Shown in pieces: positions 9,310-13,329 of a DNA stretch of 13,329 nucleotides. Every line of letters begins with the position of its first letter. Positions within the stretch are counted from its first letter, which is position 1. The translations under genes and the position numbers were made by a program. The notes under the pieces were generated by a model. That model saw only the letters and a list, made by a program, of their open reading frames with translations. It was not told where the DNA came from and did not search any database. The DNA comes from JBATTK01 sp049670505 (GTDB lineage Bacteria; Bacteroidota; Bacteroidia; Flavobacteriales; Flavobacteriaceae): the NCBI GenBank assembly GCA_049670505.1, contig JBATTK010000074.1:1-13329 (forward strand), read 5' to 3'.

Positions 9310-9331
9310 AATAAAAACTTTAAACTACCGG

Positions 9332-10021
9332 TTAACCTACCTTTGGATCTAATTGAACACTGGGACTCATGGTGCTAGACATGTAAACGCTTTTCATATA
9401 AATACCTTTGGAAGCCGAAGGTTTCAACTTATTAAGGGTGTCCAACAATTCATTTGCATTGTCCGCAATTTTGTCAGCAGTAAAAGAAACTTTTCCTATT
9501 GCAGCATGTACAATTCCTGTTTTATCTACCTTAAAGTCTATCTTACCGGCTTTTACATCGGATACCGCTTTTGAGATATCCATGGTAACCGTTCCTGTTT
9601 TTGGATTGGGCATTAATCCCCTAGGCCCTAAAATTCGTCCCAATGGTCCTAATTTACCCATTACGCTTGGCATGGTAATGATTACATCAACATCTGTCCA
9701 ACCGCTTTTTATTTTATCCAAATACTCGTCTAACCCAACAAAATCGGCACCGGCCTCCTTGGCCTCCGTTTCTTTATCGGGGGTAACCAAAGCCAATACT
9801 TTTACATCCTTACCTGTTCCGTGGGGCAGGGTAACAACGCCACGTACCATTTGATTCGCCTTTCTTGGGTCAACCCCCAAACGAACGGCTAAATCTACGG
9901 ATGCATCAAATTTTGTATTCGTTATTTCTTTTACCAAAGCTGAAGCCTCCTCTACTGAATAGAGCTTACTACCGTCTATCTTGGCATGCGCTTCCTTTTG
10001 CTTTTTTGTTAATTTTGCCAT
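9332..10021 (-). CDS. rplA: 50S ribosomal protein L1
   Basis: Forms the mobile L1 arm next to the E site, which helps release deacylated tRNA. In many bacteria L1 also represses its own operon by binding the rplK leader. The protein has 229 aa, the usual length. The strongly conserved family segment GRILGPRGLMPNPKTGTV is at 128-145. Domain I is split across the N- and C-terminal parts, with domain II between, as in other L1 proteins. The start is the ATG of MAKLTKKQKE at 10021, 21 nt after the rplK stop, so the two genes are surely co-transcribed. The stop is TAA. No Shine-Dalgarno motif precedes it; the upstream bases are A- and T-rich. Confidence 0.98.
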   Translation of the reverse strand: MAKLTKKQKEAHAKIDGSKLYSVEEASALVKEITNTKFDASVDLAVRLGVDPRKANQMVRGVVTLPHGTGKDVKVLALVTPDKETEAKEAGADFVGLDEYLDKIKSGWTDVDVIITMPSVMGKLGPLGRILGPRGLMPNPKTGTVTMDISKAVSDVKAGKIDFKVDKTGIVHAAIGKVSFTADKIADNANELLDTLNKLKPSASKGIYMKSVYMSSTMSPSVQLDPKVG

Positions 10022-10042
10022 TTTTAAATTGCTTTTAAGATT

Positions 10043-10480
10043 TTAAAAAGGTCTTTTTCCTGAAACCTTAAGACCCATAGATCTTGCCGTACCGGCAACC
10101 ATGCTCATAGCCGATTCTACGGTAAAGGCATTAAGATCTATCATTTTGTCCTCGGCGATCGCCCTGACCTGATCCCAGTTTACATTTCCAGACTTTACTC
10201 GGTTAGGTTCGCCAGATCCTTTTTTAATCTTAGCCGCTTCCAAAAGTTGAACTGCCGCTGGCGGTGTCTTAACGACAAAGTCAAAAGACTTGTCCTTAAA
10301 TACCGTGATAACAACTGGCAATACTTTGCCTGGTTTATCCTGTGTACGCGCATTGAACTGCTTACAGAATTCCATGATGTTAACGCCGGCAGCACCTAAA
10401 GCGGGTCCAACCGGTGGCGACGGATTCGCTGCACCTCCCCTTACTTGTAGTTTAACTACTTTACTTACTTCTTTTGCCAT
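10043..10480 (-). CDS. rplK: 50S ribosomal protein L11
   Basis: Stalk-base protein that binds the GTPase-associated region of 23S rRNA. It takes part in factor binding, in stringent response activation through RelA-type proteins, and in thiopeptide sensitivity. The protein has 145 aa. The N-terminal domain has the proline-rich NPSPPVGPALG switch segment (about 19-29). The C-terminal RNA-binding domain ends with the conserved SMGLKVSGKRPF tail. The ATG at 10480 gives the standard MAKEVSKVVKLQ start. It is separated from nusG by a 109-nt gap, one of the larger gaps in the cluster. The gap holds two possible RNA hairpins and is where a leader recognised by L1 would be expected. Confidence 0.98.
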   Translation of the reverse strand: MAKEVSKVVKLQVRGGAANPSPPVGPALGAAGVNIMEFCKQFNARTQDKPGKVLPVVITVFKDKSFDFVVKTPPAAVQLLEAAKIKKGSGEPNRVKSGNVNWDQVRAIAEDKMIDLNAFTVESAMSMVAGTARSMGLKVSGKRPF

Positions 10481-10500
10481 TGTTTAAAATTAAATTAAAG

Positions 10501-10522
10501 TGTGTCAATTGGAAGCAACACA
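10501..10522 (-). promoter_or_regulatory. Small bulged hairpin in the rplK leader
   Basis: In transcript sense TGTG-TTG can pair with CAA and CACA across the loop CTTC, leaving a 4-nt bulge (TTGA) on the 3' side. It ends about 20 nt before the rplK start codon. L1 autoregulatory sites in other bacteria are short stems with an asymmetric internal loop near rplK, so position and shape are suggestive. The stem is short and the match to a known L1 site is unproven. Confidence 0.3.
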
Positions 10523-10553
10523 ACTCTTAACTATGTAACAATTATTTTAAAGG

Positions 10554-10587
10554 CTGTTTTAAAATATATGTTTCGATTTCAAAACAG
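10554..10587 (-). promoter_or_regulatory. 12-bp hairpin just downstream of nusG
   Basis: Arms 10554-10565 and 10576-10587 pair over 12 bp with one G-U wobble in the transcript (CTGTTTTGAAAT with ATTTTAAAACAG), closing a 10-nt loop. The hairpin begins two bases after the nusG stop. It is followed by CC and a mixed A/T stretch with no strong T tract, so it is a poor terminator. It could protect or define a processed nusG mRNA end, act as a pause site, or partly attenuate entry into rplKAJL. Confidence 0.5.
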
Positions 10588-10589
10588 AT

Positions 10590-11141
10590 CTATACTTTTT
10601 CCACTTGCATATAGCTTAGTTCCAATGGTGTCTTTCTTCCGAAAATCTTTACCATCACTTCTAGCTTACGCTTTTCTTCATTTATTTTCTCAACGGTACC
10701 ATTAAAGCCATTGAAAGGTCCATCTATTACCTTTACGGTTTCTCCCAATACAAATGGTATGGCCACACTATCTGTGTTCACCGCCAATTCGTCTACCTTA
10801 CCTAGCATTCTGTTCACCTCCGACTTTCTAAGCGGTATGGGGTCACCTCCTTTTGTTTCCCCTAAAAACCCGATCACATTGGTTATAGATCGTATGATAT
10901 GGATCATTTCGCCTCCAAGGTTGGCCTTGATCATTATATAGCCGGGAAAATAAACCCTTTCCTTATTAATTTTCTTTCCATTACGAATCTGTACTACCTT
11001 TTCGGTGGGTACCAATACATCTTCCAGATAGTCGGAGAATCCAAGTCTCGCTACTTCACTTTCGATATAGCCTTTGATCTTGTTTTCCTGACCGCTAACC
11101 GCTCTAACTACATACCACTTCTTTTCGAGTACTTCCGACAT
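10590..11141 (-). CDS. nusG: Transcription termination/antitermination protein NusG
   Basis: Binds the clamp of RNA polymerase to modulate elongation and pausing; its C-terminal domain contacts Rho or ribosomal protein S10. I choose the ATG at 11141 (MSEVLEKKWYVV, 183 aa). The open frame runs three codons further to a TTG, but that would overlap nothing useful and the ATG gives the normal family start. The NGN domain covers about residues 8-105, including YFPGYIMIKA (64-73). The KOW domain is near 130-183, with VIDGPFNGFNGTVEKIN and the conserved IFGRKTPLEL segment. The gene begins 10 nt after the secE stop, the usual secE-nusG pair. The stop is TAG, unlike the TAA of most neighbours. Confidence 0.97.
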   Translation of the reverse strand: MSEVLEKKWYVVRAVSGQENKIKGYIESEVARLGFSDYLEDVLVPTEKVVQIRNGKKINKERVYFPGYIMIKANLGGEMIHIIRSITNVIGFLGETKGGDPIPLRKSEVNRMLGKVDELAVNTDSVAIPFVLGETVKVIDGPFNGFNGTVEKINEEKRKLEVMVKIFGRKTPLELSYMQVEKV

Positions 11142-11151
11142 AGGGTTCAAC

Positions 11152-11340
11152 TTAATTTATTACGTTGTTGAAATATAATTGTATCAACTCACTAAAAAGG
11201 GAATCCACCCCCCATGTAGCCAGTGCAAATAGTATTGAGAACACAGCGACCACTACCATAAGATTTGAAGATTCCGCTCTTGATGGCAAGGTAACATTGT
11301 TCTTCAGCTCCTCTATTGATTCCTTAAGATATGTGAACAT
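11152..11340 (-). CDS. secE: Preprotein translocase subunit SecE
   Basis: Small membrane subunit of the SecYEG channel that clamps SecY. The protein is 62 aa, the minimal single-span form found in most bacteria; E. coli SecE has three spans. An amphipathic N-terminal helix (about 1-20, including YLKESIEELKNNV and the conserved TLPSR segment) precedes one transmembrane helix at about 27-45 (LMVVVAVFSILFALATW). A short C-terminal tail follows. The ATG start is at 11340 and the stop is TAA. Its place directly before nusG and after tRNA-Trp fits the conserved cluster. The sequence of such short proteins is poorly conserved, but size, topology and context agree. Confidence 0.96.
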   Translation of the reverse strand: MFTYLKESIEELKNNVTLPSRAESSNLMVVVAVFSILFALATWGVDSLFSELIQLYFNNVIN

Positions 11341-11414
11341 ATTGCAATTTTTTTCTGCGAGTCCTTTAAGGGAACATCTAAAAAATTAAAACTATTTTAT
11401 TCTCTTCTTTGGCA

Positions 11415-11511
11415 TGCTTCAACCGTGCTCGGCACAGACTGAAAAGACTCCCTTCGACTCAGTGTAAACGCTTAGGATAAACACCTCGACAATGCTTCGA
11501 CAGGCTCAGCA
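11415..11511. repeat. Degenerate TTCGAC-type intergenic repeats between tRNA-Trp and secE
   Basis: The 221-nt gap between tRNA-Trp and secE contains three related units. The best is TGCTTCGACAGGCTCAGCA at 11493-11511. Two weaker forms lie at 11415-11434 (TGCTTCAACCGTGCTCGGCA) and 11451-11464 (CCTTCGACTCAGTG). The stretch is more GC-rich than the other gaps and has no plausible coding frame. Short elements with a TTCGAC-CTCAG core recur in many bacterial intergenic regions, flavobacteria included; that identification is from memory and was not searched. No good terminator or TAnnTTTG promoter motif was seen in the gap. Confidence 0.5.
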
Positions 11512-11561
11512 AACAGCTCGGTGCATCGCTTCTCGTCTCACACGCTCTTCACTAAAATCAG

Positions 11562-11634
11562 CACGGGAGGAGAGACTCGAACTCCCGACACCTGGTTTTG
11601 GAGACCAGTGCTCTACCAACTGAGCTACACCCGT
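11562..11634 (-). tRNA. tRNA-Trp (anticodon CCA)
   Basis: A 73-nt cloverleaf can be folded by hand. The D stem is GCTC/GAGC. The anticodon stem is CTGGT/ACCAG with loop CTCCAAA, giving anticodon CCA (+ strand TGG at 11599-11601). The T stem is GGGAG/CTCTC with loop TTCGAGT. The acceptor arms ACGGGTG and CTCCCGT pair at six of seven positions; the sixth pair is T-T, an unusual mismatch. The discriminator base is G, as expected for bacterial tRNA-Trp. The 3' CCA is not encoded and must be added afterwards. The gene lies between tuf and secE and is probably cut out of the shared transcript. Confidence 0.95.
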
Positions 11635-11643
11635 TTCTATTTA

Positions 11644-11682
11644 CATTGAAAGGTATCCCGCCTTGGCGGAACACCCTCAATG
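11644..11682 (-). repeat. Palindromic element between tuf and tRNA-Trp
   Basis: An outer 6-bp inverted repeat (CATTGA 11644-11649 with TCAATG 11677-11682) encloses an inner palindrome at 11652-11675. In transcript sense the inner part pairs GGTGTTCCGCC with GGCGGGATACC, including two G-U wobbles. The resulting hairpin sits 9 nt before the mature 5' end of tRNA-Trp and about 20 nt after the tuf stop. It lacks a downstream T tract, so it is more likely a repeat-derived or processing hairpin than a terminator. Confidence 0.55.
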
Positions 11683-11702
11683 CAATAAATTCATATGCTA
11701 TA

Positions 11703-12890
11703 TTAATCTAAAATCTTGGTAACCTGACCAGCACCAACCGTTCTACCACCTTCGCGAATTGCAAATCGCAAACCTTCGCTCAAAGCAATTGGAGACAATA
11801 GTTCAACTGTAATGGTAAGGTTATCACCTGGCATAACCATTTCAACTCCGCTAGGAAGGGTAATTGTTCCGGTTACGTCCGTTGTCCTTACATAGAACTG
11901 AGGACGATAGTTATTATGGAATGGTGTATGACGACCACCTTCTTCTTTCTTAAGGATATAAACCTCGGCTTCAAATTTAGCATGTGGTTTAACAGAACCT
12001 GGCTTACAAATTACCATTCCCCTGCTGATTTGTGCTTTTTCGATACCCCTTAACAAGATACCAACGTTATCACCGGCTTCACCTCTATCCAATATCTTAC
12101 GGAACATCTCTACCCCTGTAATAGTGGAAGACAATTTCTCCGCACCCATACCAATGATGTCAACTGAATCACCTGTATTGGCCACACCAGTTTCTATACG
12201 ACCTGTAGCAACAGTTCCACGACCAGTAATCGTAAATACATCTTCAACGGGCATTAAGAAATCCTTTTCAACATCCCTTTTTGGAAGCTCGATCCATTCA
12301 TCTACCGCTTTCATAAGCTCCATAACAGTATCAACCCACTTTTGCTCACCGTTAAGTGCACCTAGGGCAGAACCTGAAATCACAGGACCGTTATCACCAT
12401 CGTATTCATAGAAAGAAAGCAATTCCCTTACTTCCATCTCAACAAGTTCCAATAGCTCTTCATCATCGACCATATCCACTTTGTTCATGAAAACAACAAT
12501 TCTTGGAATTCCTACCTGACGTCCCAAAAGGATATGCTCACGAGTTTGTGGCATAGGACCATCCGTAGCAGCTACGACCAAAATTGCACCATCCATTTGA
12601 GCGGCACCGGTAACCATGTTCTTAACATAATCCGCGTGACCAGGACAGTCAACGTGTGCATAGTGACGATTTGCAGTTTGGTATTCTACGTGCGAAGTAT
12701 TAATGGTAATACCTCTTTCTTTTTCCTCAGGAGCGTTATCGATAGAATCGAAACTTCTCATTTCAGATAATCCTGCGTTAGCCAATACAGTAGTAATAGC
12801 TGCAGTCAATGTAGTTTTACCGTGATCAACGTGTCCAATAGTACCTATATTCAAGTGCGGTTTGGAACGATCAAAAGTTTCCTTTGCCAT
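11703..12890 (-). CDS. tuf: Elongation factor Tu
   Basis: GTPase that delivers aminoacyl-tRNA to the ribosomal A site. The protein has 395 aa, within the normal 393-397 range. GTP-binding motifs are intact: GHVDHGKT at 19-26, switch I RGITI with T63, DCPGH at 82-86 with the catalytic H86, NKVD at 137-140 and SAL at 175-177. Domains II and III follow, including the TGRGTVATGR segment, and the protein ends GQVTKILD. The ATG start at 12890 gives MAKETFDRSKPH, with an AT-rich leader and no Shine-Dalgarno motif. The stop is TAA. It lies 54 nt downstream of tRNA-Thr and upstream of tRNA-Trp, equivalent to E. coli tufB. Whether a second tuf copy exists elsewhere cannot be told from this window. Confidence 0.99.
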   Translation of the reverse strand: MAKETFDRSKPHLNIGTIGHVDHGKTTLTAAITTVLANAGLSEMRSFDSIDNAPEEKERGITINTSHVEYQTANRHYAHVDCPGHADYVKNMVTGAAQMDGAILVVAATDGPMPQTREHILLGRQVGIPRIVVFMNKVDMVDDEELLELVEMEVRELLSFYEYDGDNGPVISGSALGALNGEQKWVDTVMELMKAVDEWIELPKRDVEKDFLMPVEDVFTITGRGTVATGRIETGVANTGDSVDIIGMGAEKLSSTITGVEMFRKILDRGEAGDNVGILLRGIEKAQISRGMVICKPGSVKPHAKFEAEVYILKKEEGGRHTPFHNNYRPQFYVRTTDVTGTITLPSGVEMVMPGDNLTITVELLSPIALSEGLRFAIREGGRTVGAGQVTKILD

Positions 12891-12944
12891 GTTTAATTAA
12901 TTTAATCTTAGTTTATATTAGTGTACGAATTTATATCTTAATTG

Positions 12945-13016
12945 AGCCAATGACGAGATTTGAACTCGTGACCTCTTCCTTACCAAGGAAACGCTCTACC
13001 CCTGAGCTACACCGGC
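12945..13016 (-). tRNA. tRNA-Thr (anticodon GGT)
   Basis: A 72-nt cloverleaf. Acceptor arms are GCCGGTG and CATTGGC (two G-T wobbles). The D stem is GCTC/GAGC. The anticodon stem is TTTCC/GGAAG with loop TTGGTAA, giving anticodon GGT. The T stem is ACGAG/CTCGT with loop TTCAAAT, and the discriminator is T. CCA is not encoded. It reads ACC and ACT codons. The place directly before tuf matches thrT-tufB in E. coli. Open frames that appear to run through this stretch on both strands are artefacts of the tRNA sequence. Confidence 0.97.
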
Positions 13017-13025
13017 GTAAAGTGT

Positions 13026-13033
13026 CAAATCTA
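13026..13033 (-). promoter_or_regulatory. Possible -7 promoter box before tRNA-Thr
   Basis: The minus strand reads TAGATTTG, a match to the Bacteroidetes housekeeping -7 consensus TAnnTTTG. Transcription would begin a few bases before the mature 5' end of tRNA-Thr. The nearest upstream TTTG (13047-13050) is only 13 nt away, shorter than the usual spacing of about 19-21, so the full promoter is not convincing. An eight-base motif with two free positions can occur by chance. Confidence 0.25.
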
Positions 13034-13057
13034 CAACCTTTTAAACCAAAGACTGAG

Positions 13058-13077
13058 ATTCCTGCCTCCGCAGGAAT
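13058..13077. repeat. Short perfect palindrome ATTCCTGC-loop-GCAGGAAT
   Basis: Perfect 8-bp arms (13058-13065 and 13070-13077) flank a CTCC loop in the tRNA-Gly to tRNA-Thr gap. The ATTCCTGC...GCAGGAAT pattern followed by GAC resembles very common dispersed intergenic palindromes in bacterial genomes. By shape it recalls the ATTCCC...GGGAAT repeats of Neisseria. It probably forms an RNA hairpin in the tRNA precursor. Confidence 0.6.
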
Positions 13078-13106
13078 GACCATATGGTCAAATTTTAGAT
13101 CAGGAA

Positions 13107-13123
13107 TAACGTCCGTGACGTTA
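13107..13123. promoter_or_regulatory. Operator-like dyad TAACGTC-CGT-GACGTTA
   Basis: A perfect 7-bp inverted repeat with a 3-nt spacer lies in the 239-nt gap between tRNA-Gly and tRNA-Thr. A second, looser pair of arms (ATCAGG at 13099-13104 and CCTGAT at 13150-13155) surrounds it. It could be a protein-binding site or an RNA hairpin between the two tRNAs. No regulator can be named from the sequence. The rest of this gap has no gene or further signal that I can support. Confidence 0.3.
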
Positions 13124-13255
13124 CCACTTTTCCTATTTAGAACGGAATACCTGATTCCCATCAATTATATTCAGGGCCAGCTTATCATCCTAATTTTCAA
13201 AAAAACAAAAAATTCATAGCCACCTATAAACCCGTCATTATTTTGAAAGATTTAG

Positions 13256-13328
13256 AGCGGGAGACCGGGTTCGAACCGGCGACATTCAGCTTGGAAGGCT
13301 GACGCTCTACCAACTGAGCTACTCCCGC
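13256..13328 (-). tRNA. tRNA-Gly (anticodon TCC)
   Basis: A complete 73-nt cloverleaf ends one base from the window edge. Acceptor arms GCGGGAG and CTCCCGC pair perfectly. The D stem is GCTC/GAGC. The anticodon stem is TCAGC/GCTGA with loop CTTCCAA, giving anticodon TCC. The T stem is GCCGG/CCGGT with loop TTCGAAC, and the discriminator is T. CCA is not encoded. It reads GGA and GGG codons. Its place before tRNA-Thr(GGT) and tuf corresponds to glyT in the E. coli tufB operon. Confidence 0.97.
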
Positions 13329-13329
13329 A

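Noticed and set aside
10554..10587. Calling the nusG-rplK hairpin a true terminator
   Set aside because: The downstream sequence in the transcript is CC followed by mixed A/T, without a solid T tract, and rplKAJL must be expressed.
11142..11150. TTG as the start codon of nusG, three codons upstream of the ATG
   Set aside because: The ATG at 11141 gives the normal NusG N-terminus and tight 10-nt spacing from secE.
11341..11561. A hidden small gene in the tRNA-Trp to secE gap
   Set aside because: No frame with a convincing start, length or composition is present; the gap is explained better by degenerate repeats.
12884..13219. Open frames on both strands covering tRNA-Thr (about 77 and 111 codons)
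   Set aside because: The peptides (for example EPMTRFELVTSS and RCSSGVERFLGKEEVTSS) are well-known false translations of tRNA genes, and the frames run through a complete tRNA cloverleaf.
1..13329. CRISPR array, insertion sequence, prophage, toxin-antitoxin or other new system
   Set aside because: No regularly spaced repeats, transposase, integrase or unknown gene cluster is visible; the window is filled by conserved housekeeping genes with short gaps.

Overview
This window is a housekeeping segment of a Bacteroidetes chromosome, most likely a member of the Flavobacteriaceae. The evidence is the protein sequences (a 1269-aa RpoB beginning MFTNQTERISFA, a 1433-aa RpoC, flavobacterial-type EF-Tu and ribosomal proteins), moderate-to-low GC content, and AT-rich leaders without Shine-Dalgarno motifs. 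Every gene is on the minus strand, so transcription runs from the high-coordinate end to the low end.

In transcription order the window holds tRNA-Gly(TCC), tRNA-Thr(GGT), tuf, tRNA-Trp(CCA), secE, nusG, rplK, rplA, rplJ, rplL, rpoB and rpoC, followed by a strong intrinsic terminator at the left edge. This is the ancient tufB-secE-nusG-rplKAJL-rpoBC cluster. The Gly(TCC)-Thr(GGT)-tuf order matches the glyT-thrT-tufB order of E. coli. The right edge cuts off one base beyond tRNA-Gly, so the head of the cluster and its main promoter lie outside the window.

The genes form one gene-expression module. The tRNAs and EF-Tu supply aminoacyl-tRNA to the ribosome. SecE is part of the protein export channel. 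NusG links RNA polymerase to elongation control and the ribosome. L11, L1, L10 and L7/L12 build the L1 arm and the factor-recruiting stalk of the 50S subunit. RpoB and RpoC form the catalytic core of RNA polymerase. All nine proteins look intact, with family-typical lengths and conserved active-site motifs.

The unusual content is in the gaps. The rplL-rpoB gap has a long nested hairpin, placed like the E. coli rplL-rpoB attenuator, with an AT-rich dyad beside it. The nusG-rplK gap has a 12-bp hairpin right after the nusG stop and a small bulged hairpin before rplK. The tuf-tRNA-Trp, tRNA-Trp-secE and tRNA-Gly-tRNA-Thr gaps hold short palindromic or degenerate repeat units that look like dispersed intergenic repeats. 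tRNA-Trp has an apparent U-U mismatch in its acceptor stem. I found no mobile element, CRISPR array, defence system or unknown gene. No gene-free stretch exceeds 300 bases, and I see no sign of a new multi-gene system.
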